From positions 210,627,231 to 210,691,230 of the forward strand of contig CM060912.1 in NCBI GenBank assembly GCA_030737875.1: a stretch of DNA of 64,000 bases, given 5' to 3'. Of the stretch, positions 1 to 13,055 are shown piece after piece (positions within the stretch are counted from its first letter, which is position 1; the number at the start of each line of letters is the position of its first letter). The DNA comes from Allium sativum. Its lineage: Eukaryota > Streptophyta > Magnoliopsida > Asparagales > Amaryllidaceae. Made by a program: the position numbers and the translations under genes. The notes under the pieces were generated by a model that saw only the letters and a list, made by a program, of their open reading frames with translations, did not search any database and was not told the origin of the DNA.

Positions 1-3000
1 ATCCCAACCTATATATCCCATGGAGAAAACTGGTAATACTCCACATCTAACACCACGGTGTTATCGGTAAAATTAATTACCATTTCACGTTCAAATCTAA
101 TTACAGATTTAACTACCGCTTTGGAGCAAAACTGGTGATGCTCCATTCTCGATCACCTTTCAAATTTGATAATTTAAATTATCTATTCACATTTTTAATC
201 TAATTAAAGATTCATTAAAACTCCTCTTAGTTTTAATCTTTTCAAAAATCAACATCCTGCCTTTAACTGGGTTAAAGAACCAATGTCGTCTAAAACACGA
301 TTCACGATAAACCCAAATCACATTTGATATTATATACAAGGCTCTGAGAAGAAAATATATCGGCTTATATTCAATATCAAATTCTGAAACCAACAAATAT
401 CGTATTGGAAATAACGATATATAACATATCTTTCAAATTCCCAAAACAATATCTTTATAGTCACGAAATCCAACATCGAAATATCCCGAAGATAATTTTG
501 ATTCAACTCCAGTCCAATCCACGTATTGGGAATATTGATTATTTTTAAAATCACTTTCAAATTCAATTTATTTATTTCAAAAATAAATTGATTTTAATTC
601 CAGTTCAAAACTAGTTCATTTCGATAAAAATCTATTTTTATCTTTTCAAATGTGGAATTCTTCGGCTCAATTTTTCCCAAATCATATACTATGATTTTAC
701 ACAAATTATAGATATTTTTAATAATTTTATCAAGGCCCGTACAGTCGATTTCCATCAACGGCTATCGAACTGCACTTACAGCGACCTTTTTCGAATTTGA
801 TTTGGACATAATTCCAAATCCAACCGTCAGATTTCAAATTTCTAATATTCATTGGGAAGCTCTTTTCGATACGAACCCAACGGTTCCGGTTTTAGGAGAA
901 TCCGACGGTCTGATCTCCCGCAATGTCCGTTTGAAATAAATGGTCGAAATTCACGAACTGCCGCGGCGCAGCGCGTTCTATTCAGGCCATTATATTATAT
1001 ATATAATATATATAATATTATTTCGTCGATTTCTATTTAAAACGAATTTTATAAGTCGTTTTAAATTCGTTTCAAAACCATTTCAATTTCTACATTCAAT
1101 TTCAAATCGATTGGGTTTCAATTCAACTCGAATTCATTTCCATTTTATTTAATTCGAATTCAAATTCGTTTCAATTCAATTCAAATTCAAATTCGTTTCA
1201 ATTCAATTCAAATTCAAATTCGTTTCAATTCAAATTGATTTCAATTTAATTTCGATTCGAATTCCATTAAATTTCAGTTCGTTTTCAATTCAACTTGAAT
1301 TTGTTTTATATTCAATTCCATTCGAAGTCCTTTTATATTCAATTCAAATTCGTTTTCTTTTCAATTCGAATTCGCTATAATATTCATTTCAATTTGAATA
1401 AAATCGATATAAATATCGTTCACGTCAAAATGGCGCAAAACTAATCAACACGGCTTTATATTTTTCACAACTTCTTTATTCTATTCAACAAATGAATATT
1501 TTTCCCATTCAACACATGAATCTATATTTCTTTCAACACACGACTAATCTCAACACATGAGTGTCGTCAACACATCACTATTGTTGTTATGTAAAATATT
1601 TTATAAAACTATGGTATCTATCGTTTGATTTTAATTAGACTTCTACTAGGAAGTAGTTCTAATTTTAAATATGATAAAGATGTAAATTTCATTGTATAAA
1701 GTATTTCACTCAACACATGAACATCGTCAACACATGACTATTTTTATATTCAACACATGAATTTTCTTTTATAATATTCCTTATTTTCCCGATTGGAATG
1801 AGGCCCAATCAATCACCATATAATGTTAATTATATGGATTCCATACAACACATGTATATAATAGCATTGAAAAATAATCAACTATCAACCAAAGTGCACT
1901 ACACTGTATAAGCATCAAATATAGATATCTGATGCTTATAACAGCCTGTCAATCGACCGATCGACATATTTAATAAATCAGGATGAGTGAACTTCCAAAT
2001 TTCATCCCAACACCCGTGTGGGGTTTCAAACAATCAAACACAGATTTTATTTGTGCAGTTGGGCGATGTGTAAAATTTATCGACCCAATCGATATCAGTC
2101 AAATCAGTGTATATAAACAAATCGGCCGATTTGTTTATAAATATTCATTTATCTACTTTCACGTTAAAAATTATATTTTTAACGACAAAAATATTTATTT
2201 CAACACTTGAATTTCTATTTAGTTCATTTATACGATAAAAATGATATTTTTATTTTTCTAACATATTTTAGAAAATTTCGGTGGCATAACGGCACGATAC
2301 TAGAAACGGGACGAGGCCTAGCCTTATCCCCGGTCTAGTGAAGGCCCACGCCATTCACACATCAATCAGATTTATTCCATTTCACCAAACAATTCAATTC
2401 AAACCAATTAGACTAACCAACTACACAACCAAACTATTTAACAAACAAGCCATCCATGGTCTGTGGATGACGGGTGTCGGGTGCTACTAAACACCGTCTA
2501 CATCCTAGTATATATATATATAACTAGAAAAAGAATTTTGAGTGAGAAGTTCTCACCGAAAGCTATCCAAACACCTTGACTCTTCTTTGATAGAAATCTT
2601 CTTCGTTATCCCATCTTCGTCATCTTCGTTGCCCGTAGTCACTATATATATAAAAAAAATCACATTTTTATATTTCGATGTCTTTAAAATAAAAATCATA
2701 TTTTTATTCATTTACTTTCAATTTAAAAGTCATATTTTTATAATCACTTCATATATTTAAAAAAATCGAATTTTCACTTCGCTAATGAATATTTTTATTC
2801 TTCCTATGTATTAAAAATTATATTTTTAACCCGTTGTTCATATGGTAAAAACCATATTTTTATATGAATAAAAATCATACTTTCATATAAATAAAAATCA
2901 AAACTTCCCTATAATAAAAAATCTAATCTTTATATTTTCAAAACAAAGTTGTTAATATTTTTAACTAAGCAAAATCGTATTTTTATTTACTTTTCATGCA

Positions 3001-3148
3001 TATAAAAATCACTCCATTTCATAAATAAAAACCCTTCCTTTCTATACATAAAAATCTAAACATTTTACTAACAAAAATCCAAACTTTATTAATTATAAAC
3101 TCATTTTTATTCACCTAAAATAAATATAAATAAAATAAAACTGGAAAA

Positions 3149-3154
3149 ACTTAC
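3149..3154 (-). promoter_or_regulatory. Candidate 5' splice donor in E 3' LTR
   Basis: Minus strand CGAAAA then GTAAGT, a full match to the donor consensus, exactly where the GC-rich block changes to U-rich, AT-rich sequence typical of plant introns. The other LTR of E has the same donor at 10580-10585. Confidence 0.45.
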
Positions 3155-3159
3155 TTTTC

Positions 3160-3560
3160 GGTGGAGGAATCGGACCTAAGTGGAAGGGGGGGGGGGCTGC
3201 TGCAACATCCTCGGAGCGGAGGAGGGGAGGGGTTCGACGTCGGGACGGCCGGCGTGGGGCCCAGTTGGCCTGAGGTCGTCGGTTTTGGGCTGCCTGGCAT
3301 CGAACGAGGGTAGAAAAGGAGAGGGGGATCGCGCGGAGGAGTGCAGGCGGTCTAGGGGGGAGGCGGATGGTCGGCTGGAGGCGCTACAGGCGGTGGATGG
3401 CTTCTCAGGCGGTGCGGTGGTGTGGAGGCTCGATTTTGGGGAAGGAGAGAAGGGGGAAGACGGCTGGAGGGCGCCGGAGGGGTCTAGGTCGGAGGCCTGA
3501 GGCGTAGCGGTAGCCGGAGGTCGGAGCACGGTGGGGCGACGGCGGTTATCGAGCTCGAGA
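3160..3560 (-). other. GC-rich leader block in element E 3' LTR
   Basis: A sharp GC-rich island inside very AT-rich DNA, next to a homopolymer G run. Open frames on both strands (117 and 106 codons) arise because GC-rich sequence has few stops. The island lies after the TA-rich promoter-like segment and ends on the minus strand in GTAAGT, so I read it as a transcribed leader exon or a captured host fragment. The homologous blocks are at 10600-10985, and at the same LTR position in F and C with different sequence detail. Confidence 0.55.
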
Positions 3561-4520
3561 TTTTTTTTTTTTGTTTCTGAAATGAATCGGGGGGGGGGGG
3601 TATAGAGGAGAAAATATATATATATATATATATATATATTATTTATTTAATTTAAAAAGTTGACTTTTACCACCGAACTCGAAACGAGGACCACCGCCTG
3701 TCGCCCATAGCGTTTCACCCCCATTCCGAACACAATGGGATATGTATCGTAAGCTGATTCGGCTGTTACAATCAGTTTCCGTTAAATTTACATTTAAATC
3801 ACTATATTGAATTTTAAACGTACATTTCAAATTACCGGGGTCACAGACTAACTAGAAAAATTCCAGAAAAATATTTTCTAGCTTCGTATTGACGATACGG
3901 TCCTAACAAAACTAGTTTCGTCGAATTCTGAGACCGTTGGAAAAATGGCCATTTTCCAGTCGATTAAAATCAACTAAAACTGGTCAAACGCGTTTTCCTT
4001 TGCCACGCTCACATATTGATTCGAAAAATTATGAAATTTGGAATCTAGCAATAACTTAACACTGCGGATCCAACAAAAGTGGTTTCGTCGAAATCCGAGG
4101 TCGTTTGCAAAATGTCTATTTTTAAGGGCCTGAATTCCATAGCGACTATTCAGAATTTTCAACTGGACACATCTTTTGATTCCCGCTATGAAATCTTGAT
4201 TATTCGGATTCGTTGGAAAGATATTCACAACGAGATCCTATTATTTTTGGTTTCACTAAAATCCGGATTGTTTTGCACCCGGTACATTCAATTGAAGTTT
4301 GAAATCGAATTATCGAACTACCGCGCCATTTTCAATTCTATTTATAATTATATATAAATATTTATATTCTAACGACGACGTATATAATATATGCGTCGAA
4401 TTCTATTCAAAATAAATTTCTCGTCGATATTATTTAAAATAATTCATTTTAAATGTTCAAAATTCGCTAAATTTGCCAAAATAAAAATTTCAAACTGGCC
4501 CAGATTTTCGGGTTATTACA

Positions 4521-4533
4521 ATCTCCCCCACTT
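4521..4533 (-). other. Polypurine tract of element E
   Basis: Minus strand AAGTGGGGGAGAT directly before the LTR start TGTAATAACC. It is the expected primer site for plus-strand DNA synthesis. The same tract, base for base, precedes the 3' LTR of element C. Confidence 0.85.
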
Positions 4534-5546
4534 AAAACTTTTCGTCCCCGAAAAGGAACAAAGTCGAAAGTGGTTTGATTAATCAACTCTACGTTCGATC
4601 TGGCTTGCCTTCTCCAACTTTTCAGTTTCTGAGAATTCTCAAATTTTCAAAAATTTGGCTAACACCCTAAATTTTCGAAAAATTTCGCCATAACCTCCCC
4701 TGCACCGGGAGCATCGGGGAATTTCAAATAGCTTCCCCGGTCCTTCAGATCTCAAAAAGAAAAAGAAAAAGCCAAGCGGCTAGCCAATAGGCTCATAAAA
4801 TCATCATCACCCAAACAAAACAGTAAATTATAGTAAACATGTACCTATTTGTCTGGCAAACAAATTTAATTCTCTGCTCTAGCCTCCTTGCTATGACCTG
4901 TTCAATATAAATATAAGTATATGTATATGCAAGCAAATGCGACCAATTTTCAATAGAGTTCAATATTTGGTTCTATTAGGCATAAATGGTTAAAATTATC
5001 AAACAAATAAACAAACAATACAAACATCAATCAATTAGTGAATTAGAGTTTCAAATTCATAATTTTGATATATATACAGAAAATCATGTTTTGATGCCAA
5101 TTCACAACAATGTATTCTAGCTATATTAGTTTTGGTTCTCACACCAGTCTAATGGAAATATATAGAAAACACACCTTCGAAACACGAACATAAATACTGA
5201 TGATGCACGTGCTATCATCAGTACCATCTTCGGGAGTCTAGAATGTGATTCTATATCTACCCAGTATATTAAAACTTCGAATATACGTTCATGACGCGTA
5301 TACGCGAAATCTATATATACTCGATTGTCCAAATTCAAAATAAATAAATATTCAAATACGTTTAAAGCGATTTAAATTTTAAAACAAAATTGTTTTCATT
5401 TGAAAAATATACTCTTCACACTCGTTCTAGGATACTACTGATCCTATCTCTAACGAGTAATTCTAATTGGATATTACTAATCCAATATCTGATGAATTCT
5501 TTCGTATGGTTCTAATGTGTCTTGTTCTCGAGCTCTGTAAACCAAA

Positions 5547-5558
5547 GCTCTGATACCA
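5547..5558 (-). other. Primer-binding site of element E (initiator tRNA-Met type)
   Basis: Minus strand TGGTATCAGAGC, complementary to the 3' end of plant initiator tRNA-Met. It sits two bases inside the 5' LTR end (…TTTCA), as in element C. Confidence 0.9.
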
Positions 5559-8500
5559 ACTGAAAGAACCCGTAACTTCCCCGTGAAGGAAAGCACGAAT
5601 ACTTTGGGAACAACACACAAAAGGACGCAGACGGAAGAACATTTCATTGTTATTACAACAATCCCATCAGATACAAGAATATACAGAGTAAAAATGAATA
5701 AATTACATTTGACAAATATCAGAGATTACAATAAATTACATAGCAGCGGAAAAATATACAAAGCACAACTAGAAGTGATACACGGATACAGAGCTTTCCG
5801 AGCATCGTTCCAGCTGTAAATCAGGACCCTGTGAATATAAATCTGCAAAACCAAAACTACTAGCTGCCCGTGTGGAAAATAGGGGCACCCAGAGTTCAGG
5901 TTAAAACAATAAACTCCAGGTCAGTCATGTGACTGGTGTGAGAACTAAAGCAGTTATTAATCTTTATTTTTAAAGTTAGGTAAATCAAGGGACCACGCCG
6001 TATAACACGGAACGGGTTTCCTCCCAAGAATACCAGTGCATAAAACAAACAGCGCAATGCTAAATAAAGAAAAATGAAGCTGTTATAAGACCCAGGTCCC
6101 ATCACACAATGCAACGCAAGCCGGAGGATAGGGTTTTTACCTTATAACAGCCAAAGCATGCTTGATACGTTTAAAACACATTATTTGATACTATTATAGG
6201 TGTATAGTGTCAAAACAATTTCAATCACAAGTATCAATCATAGGCGGCATAGCTACCATCTACTATGTCGCCATACTAGTTCTACAATTAAAACCGCAAT
6301 ATCACGTATTGGAAATTGGATTTCCGTCATGAGCCGAGGCAAGGGGCAAGCTCCTCTCCGCGTTCGAGACACTCTAGCAAATGCCTCAGGACCCCACTAT
6401 GATCCTTGGAATCGGCTGGGCCGGTCCGCTCTTACTTTTGAGGATTAGTTATTCCTGAACACACGTTTCCCGGTCCTTACAGACCTATATCCGAGGTGCC
6501 TCGTATCCAACAACCACACAGGTGAAAAGTATATAAATGTCAGGGCTGGTAGGTCACTGACACCACCCTAGCTAGAAAAAAACGTCGTGCTCTCCCAGCG
6601 GTCCGTCTCCCGTTTTTGACTCATACCGAGGTGTGAGGCTCGCGAATTCACGTTATACACAAAGCTATGCCACACAGGCCGTGCTTTGATCATCAACCAC
6701 AAGACTTTGCTTTTCAACAGAAGCCTTGATCAATTGCCACTTACGCATGCCACACTGGCAATTCACTCCATGCGACTGATGTCCATCGATATACAACCTC
6801 TGAGCTCGTACGTCTCAGAGAAGGGCGTTAAGCAAGAGAATAAATTCTCCGCCGCCAAACAGATGTATATTTAATAGAGATCAATCAACACAGAATAAAA
6901 TCCAGTGTCAGACACACAATCCATTTACAAGTTCGTTCTGGGTCTGAACGAAACCGGAGGCACTTTCCTCGCATATCCATCCATCTCCAGGTACGTCTGG
7001 ACGATCACCAACTGATTCCCTCATCCTGGGTGTACAGCCCAATCAAGATCATCAGTAATCAACCAAACGATGTGAAGACTTCCGGTCTTCAACCACCGTC
7101 TTCATCTTCGACATCTCGTCGAATCGGTTATTCAGAATGGGTATAACCCGGCCTTCCTGAATAACCCACGTATATGATAAACAAATGTTACACAAACACA
7201 ACGAACGCCTCATTCCAATTCAGAATATTCTTTTATTCACAAAATCACATTCTTAGGGAAAGGTTCCCATTAATTTTATCCAAGATAAGTTCTTCTAAAT
7301 TTATTCTTTAATCCTCCTATGGATATCATTTCAAACCATTTTATGGTTTTCCAAACTAGTCGGGATTAGTGAACCACACCGAAGTAATTATTTATTTTAT
7401 TTCCCAATCCCAACCTATATATCCCATGGAGAAAACTGGTAATACTCCACATCTAACACCACGGTGTTATCGGTAAAATTAATTACCATTTCACGTTCAA
7501 ATCTAATTACAGATTTAACTACCGCTTTGGAGCAAAACTGGTGATGCTACATTCTCGATCACCTTTCAAATTTGATAATTTAAATTATCTATTCACATTT
7601 TTAATCTAATTAAAGATTCATTAAAACTCCTCTTAGTTTTAATCTTTTCAAAAATCAACATCCTGCCTTTAACTGGATTAAAGAACCAATGTCGTCTAAA
7701 ACACGATTCACGATAAACCCAAATCACATTTGATATTATATACAAGGCTCTGAATAGAAAATATATCGGCTTATATTCAATATCAAATTCTGAAACCAAC
7801 AAATATCGTATTGGAAATAACGATATATAACATATCTTTCAAATTCCCAAAACAATATCTGTATAGTCACGAAATCCAACATCGAAATATCCCGAAGATA
7901 ATTTCGATTCAAATCCAGTCCAATCCACGTATTGGGAATATTGATTATTTTTAAAATCACTTTCAAATTCAATTTATTTATTTCAAAAATAAATTGATTT
8001 TGATTCCAGTTCAAAACTAGTTCATTTCGATAAAAATCTATTTTTATCTTTTCAAATGTGGATTTCTTCAGCTCAATTTTTCCCAAATCATATATTATGA
8101 TTTTACACAAATTATAGATATTTTTAATAATTTTATCAAGGCCCGTACAGTCGATTTCCATCAACGGCTATCGAACTGCACTTACAGCGACCTTTTTCGA
8201 ATTTGATTTGGACATAATTCCTAATCCAACCATTAGATTTCAAATTTCTAATATTCATTGGGAAGCTCTTTTCGATACGAACCCAACGTTTCCGGTTTTA
8301 GGAGAATCCGACGGTCGGATCTCCCGCAATGTCCGTTTGAAATAAATGGTCGAAATTCACGAACTGCCGCGGCGCGGCGCGTTCTATTCAGGCCATTATA
8401 TTATATATATAATATATATAATATTATTTCGTCGATTTCTATTTAAAACGAATTTTATAAATCGTTTTAAATTCGTTTCAAAACCATTTCAATTTCTACA

Positions 8501-10579
8501 TTCAATTTCAAATCGATTGGGTTTCAATTCAACTCGAATTCATTTCCATTTTATTTAATTCGAATTCAAATTCGTTTCAATTCAATTCAAATTCGTTTCA
8601 ATTCAATTCAAATTCAAATTCGTTTCAATTCAATTCAAATTCAAATTCGTTTCAATTCAAATTGATTTCAATTTAATTTCGATTCGAATTCCATTAAATT
8701 TCAGTTCGTTTTCAATTCAACTTGAATTTGTTTTATATTCAATTCCATTCGAAGTCCTTTTATATTCAATTCAAATTCGTTTTCTTTTCAATTCGAATTC
8801 GCTATAATATTCATTTCAATTTGAATAAAATCGATATAAATATCGTTCACGTCAAAATGGCGCAAAACTAATCAACACGGCTTTATATTTTTCACAACTT
8901 CTTTATTCTATTCAACAAATGAATATTTTTCCCATTCAACACATGAATCTATATTTCTTTCAACACACGACTAATCTCAACACATGAGTGCCGTCAACAC
9001 ATCACTATTGTTGTTATGTAAAATATTTTATAAAACTATGGTATCTATCGTTTCATTTTAATTAGACTTCTACTAGGAAGTAGTTCTAATTTTAAATATG
9101 ATAAAGACGTAAATTTCATTGTATAAAATATTTCACTCAACACATGAACATCGTCAACACATGACTATTTTTATATTCAACACATGAATTTTCTTTTATA
9201 ATATTCCTTATTTTCCCGATTGGAATGAGGCCCAATCAATCACCATATAATGTTAATTATATGGATTCCATACAACACATGTATATAATAGCATTGAAAA
9301 ATAATCAACTATCAACCAAAGTGCACTACACTGTATAAGCATCAAATATAGATATCTGACGCTTATAACAGCCTGTCAATCGACCGATCGACATATTTAA
9401 TAAATCAGGATGAGTGAACTTCCAAATTTCGTCCCAACACCCGTGTGGGGTTTCAAACAATCAAACACAGATTTTATTTGTGCAGTTGGGCGATGTGTAA
9501 AATTTATCGACCCAATCGATATCAGTCAAATCAGTGTATATAAACAAATCGGCCGATTTGTTTATAAATATTCATTTATCTACTTTCACGTTAAAAACTA
9601 TATTTTTAACGACAAAAATATTTATTTCAACACTTGAATTTCTATTCAGTTCATTTATACGATAAAAATGATATTTTTATTTTTCTAACATATTTTAGAA
9701 AATTTCGGCGGCATAACGGCACGATACTAGAAACGGGACGAGGCCTAGCCTTATCCCCGGTCTAGTGAAGGCCCACGCCATTCACACATCAATCAGATTT
9801 ATTCCATTTCACCAAACAATTCAATTCAAACCAATTAGACTAACCAACTACAAAACCAAACTATTTAACAAACAAGCCATCCATGGTCTGTGGATGACGG
9901 GTGTCGGGTGCTACTAAACACCGTCTACATCCTAGTATATATATATATATATAACTAGAAAAAGAATTTTGAGTGAGAAGTTCTCACCGAAAGCTATCCA
10001 AACACCTTGACTCTTCTTTGATAGAAATCTTCTTCGTTATCCCATCTTCGTCATCTTCGTTGCCCGTAGTCACTATATATATAAAAAAAAATCACATTTT
10101 TATATTTCGATGTCTTTAAAATAAAAATCATATTTTTATTCATTTACTTTCAATTTAAAAGTCATATTTTTATAATCACTTCATATATTTAAAAAAATCG
10201 AATTTTCACTTCGCTAATGGATATTTTTATTCTTCCTATGTATTAAAAATTATATTTTTAACCCGTTGTTCATATGGTAAAAACCATATTTTTATATGAA
10301 TAAAAATCATACTTTCATATAAATAAAAATCAAAACTTCCCTATAATAAAAAATCTAATATTTATATTTTTAAATCAAAGTTGTTAATATTTTTAACTAA
10401 GCAAAATCGTATTTTTATTTACTTTTCATGCATATAAAAATCACTCCATTTCATAAATAAAAACCCTTCCTTTCTATACATAAAAATCTAAACATTTTAC
10501 TAACAAAAATCCAAACTTTATTAATTATAAACTCATTTTTATTCACCTAAATAAATATAAATAAAATAAAAATGGAAAA

Positions 10580-10585
10580 ACTTAC
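10580..10585 (-). promoter_or_regulatory. Candidate 5' splice donor in E 5' LTR
   Basis: Minus strand GTAAGT at the boundary between the GC-rich block and AT-rich sequence, same as 3149-3154. This is the copy that would be used in a full-length transcript. Confidence 0.45.
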
Positions 10586-10599
10586 TTTTCTGTGGAGGA

Positions 10600-10985
10600 A
10601 TCGGACCTAAGTGGAAGGGGGGGCTGCTGCAACATCCTCGGAGCGGAGGCGGGGAGGGGTTCGACGTCGGGACGGCCGGCGTGGGGCCCAGTTGGCCTGA
10701 GGTCGTCGGTTTTGGGCTGCCTGGCATCGAACGAGTGTAGAAGAGGAGAGGGGGATCGCGCGGAGGAGTGCAGGCGGTCTAGGGGGGAGGCGGATGGTCG
10801 GCTGGAGGCGCTACAGGCGGTGGATGGCTTCTCAGGCGGTACGGTGGTGTGGAGGCTCGATTTTGAGGAAGGAGAGAAGGGGGAAGACGGCTGGAGGGCG
10901 CCGGAGGGGTCTAGGTCGGAGGCCTGAGGCGTGGCGGTAGCCGGAGGTCGGAGCACGGTGGGGCGACGGCGGTTATCGAGCTCGA
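10600..10985 (-). other. GC-rich leader block in element E 5' LTR
   Basis: Second copy of the GC-rich island at 3160-3560, with base changes and a shorter internal G run. Transcription of the element would start upstream of this copy, in the TA-rich stretch at about 11060-11090 on the minus strand. It ends at the donor-like GTAAGT (10585-10580). Confidence 0.55.
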
Positions 10986-12086
10986 GATTTTTTTTCTTTT
11001 TTTTTTAATTTTGTTTCTGAAATGAATCGGGGGGGGGGGGGGGGGGGTATAAAGGAGAAAAAATATATATATATTTTTTTATTTAATTTAAAAAGTTGAC
11101 TTTTACCACCGAACTCGAAACGAGGCCCACCGCCTGTCGCCTATAGCGTTTCACCCCCATTCCGAACACAATGGGATATGTATCGTAAGCTGATTTGGCT
11201 GTTACAATCAGTTTCCGTTAAATTTACATTTAAATCACTATATTGAATTTTAAACGTACATTTCAAATTACCGGGGTCACAGACTAACTAGAAAAATTCC
11301 AGAAAAATATTTTCTAGCTTCGTATTGACGATACGGTCCTAACAAAACTAGTTTCGTCGAATTCTGAGACCGTTGGAAAAATGGCCATTTTCCAGTCGAT
11401 TAAAATCAACTAAAACTGGTCAAACGCGTTTTCCTTTGCCACGCTCACATATTGATTCGAAAAATTATGAAATTTGGAATCTAGCAATAACTTAACACTG
11501 CGGATCCAACAAAAGTGGTTTCGTCGAAATCCGAGGTCGTTTGCAAAATGTCTATTTTTAAGGGCCTGAATTCCATAGCGACTATTCAGAATTTTCAACT
11601 GGAGACATCTTTTGATTCCCGCTATGAAATCTTGATTATTCGGATTCGTTGGAAAGATATTCACAACGAGATCCTATTATTTTTGGTTTCACTAAAATCC
11701 GGATTGTTTTGCACCCGGTACGTTCAATTGAAGTTTGAAATCGAATTATCGAACTACCGCGCCATTTTCAATTCTATTTATAATTATATATAAATATTTA
11801 TATTCTAACGACGACGTATATAATATATGCGTCGAATTCTATTCAAAATAAATTTCTCGTCGATATTATTTAAAATAATTCATTTTAAATGTTCAAAATT
11901 CGCTAAATTTGCCAAAATAAAAATTTCAAACTGGCCCAGATTTTCGGGTTATTACATATTCTATTTCAAATGTTTCTTTTTCAAAACTGGAATGAGGCCC
12001 AATCAATTACCGTAGATTTTATTTCTATGGATTTCCATACAACGCATGTGTATATCAACAATGACAAATAATCAACCAGCATCCAA

Positions 12087-12143
12087 AGTGCATTCTACAC
12101 TGTATAAGCATCAAAAGTGCATTCTACACTGTATAAGCATCAA
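12087..12143. repeat. Two-copy 28-bp tandem duplication in F
   Basis: AAGTGCATTCTACACTG followed by TATAAGCATCA occurs twice in direct order. E and C have one copy of this segment. Confidence 0.8.
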
Positions 12144-13049
12144 ATATAAATATTTAACGCTTATAACAGTCTATCAATCAATCGATCGACATACAACTAA
12201 TTATTGGGATTAGTGTATGTCATATATCATCCCAATACCCGTGTGGGGTTTCAAACAATCAAACACATATTTTGTTTGTGCAGTTGGGAGATGTGTAAAA
12301 TTTATCATCCCAATCAATATCAATCAAATCAGTGTATATAAACAAATCTCCGATTTGTTTATAAATATTTATTCACATTCTTGTTAAAAACTATATTTTC
12401 AACTATAAAATATTTTTAACTATATAAATATTTTATTTCATTTCACATCACATAATCAAATACACATCAAAATCAAACAAACAAGCATACAAGCCGTCCA
12501 TGGTCTGTGGACGACGGTGGTCGGGTGCTACTAAACACCGTCTACATCCTAGTATATATTTCAACTAGAAAAAATAAATTAAAGGTGAGAAGTTCTCACA
12601 TAAGCTATCCCAACTCCACGCCACTTCATATGTAGGAAATCCTTCGCCACTAGACATTTGTCACTTTCGTCATGCGTGTTCACTACATATATAAAAATCA
12701 CATTTTTATATTTTCTATTCTATAAAAATCATATTTTTAACATGCCATTAGTATAAAAATTATATTTTTATAATCCCTACAGTATAAAAATCATATTTTT
12801 ATTATCCCATATCAATAAAAATCCTATTTTTATTTAACCTTCATATATATAAAAATCGCTGCTTTATTTCAATGTATCACATATAAAAAAATCGCTCCTT
12901 TATATATTGATATATAATAAAATAAAAATCCGTTCTTTATATTTTTAAAGGCAACATTTTTATTAAACAAGGTCATTAACATAGAAATCAGTTTTTTTTC
13001 ATGTAATAAATAACATAAGAAAAACAAACCTAAACAATTAAATAAACAA

Positions 13050-13055
13050 ACTCAC
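13050..13055 (-). promoter_or_regulatory. Candidate 5' splice donor in element F
   Basis: Minus strand GTGAGT at the 3' edge of the GC-rich block. The donor motif is retained although the flanking block differs from that of E. Confidence 0.4.

Larger units (their letters stand above)
1..4520 (-). repeat. Element E 3' LTR (partial)
   Basis: Direct repeat of 7407-11956 with small indels. On the minus strand it begins TGTAATAACCCG at 4520 and runs off the left edge. In minus-strand order it holds the recurring GACGAAACC-type modules (4270-3895), a TA-rich stretch with a 12-base poly-G (poly-C on minus), a GC-rich leader block (3560-3160), a splice-donor-like GTAAGT (3154-3149), AT-rich intron-like sequence, a TA-rich segment beside a GTGAGAA palindrome, a conserved hairpin block (about 2358-2275), a cluster of CATGTG motifs (1855-1490) and TTCAATTC-rich sequence. 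No coding frame is credible; the short frames change between the two LTR copies. Confidence 0.88.
4521..5560 (-). other. Element E internal region, non-coding, about 1.04 kb
   Basis: Lies between the polypurine tract and the primer-binding site. It shows stop codons in all frames and no RT, integrase or gag motif. Its length and scattered sequence stretches match the internal region of element C (47630-48665), including a stretch near the primer-binding site that alternates TATTACTAATCC-like motifs and a stretch next to the polypurine tract with GGGAAGCTATTTGAAATTCC. Next to the polypurine tract the minus strand encodes F-G-D-E-K-F-stop, which is probably the vestigial end of the ancestral pol frame. 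Confidence 0.8.
1..11956 (-). mobile_element. Element E: nested non-coding LTR retrotransposon, minus strand, 3' LTR cut by window edge
   Basis: Read on the minus strand the element has a 5' LTR (5561-11956, 6396 bp), an internal region of only 1040 bp (4521-5560) and a 3' LTR entering from the left edge (1-4520). The window start equals position 7407 in the other LTR. Boundaries rest on a tRNA-Met primer-binding site next to the 5' LTR, a polypurine tract next to the 3' LTR, and identical LTR starts (TGTAATAACCCG). No gag-pol frame is present, so it must rely on proteins from elsewhere. The LTR copies differ by roughly 1% in sampled stretches, so insertion was recent. It sits inside a related LTR (F): the sequence right of 11956 resumes F in the middle of its LTR. 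The left target duplication lies outside the window; the right flank is TATTC. LTR starts and internal length place it with element C. Confidence 0.88.
5561..11956 (-). repeat. Element E 5' LTR (complete, 6.4 kb)
   Basis: Complete LTR, minus-strand start TGTAATAACCCG at 11956 and end GGGTTCTTTCA at 5561. It has the same module order as the 3' LTR: recurring modules 11700-11330, poly-G 11029-11047, GC-rich block about 10985-10600, donor-like GTAAGT (10585-10580), AT-rich stretch, TA-rich segment near 9940, hairpin block near 9700-9790 and a CATGTG cluster around 8930-9290. The segment 5561-7406 is the portion of the LTR whose partner lies outside the window. It shows no recognisable coding region. 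Confidence 0.88.

Noticed and set aside
3176..3529. 117- and 106-codon frames on opposite strands in the GC-rich block of E
   Set aside because: Overlapping frames on both strands are expected in GC-rich DNA; no start context, domain or matching codon pattern was seen.
3616..3640. TA dinucleotide runs as a separate element
   Set aside because: They are simple repeats within LTRs and vary between copies (also 56610-56655).
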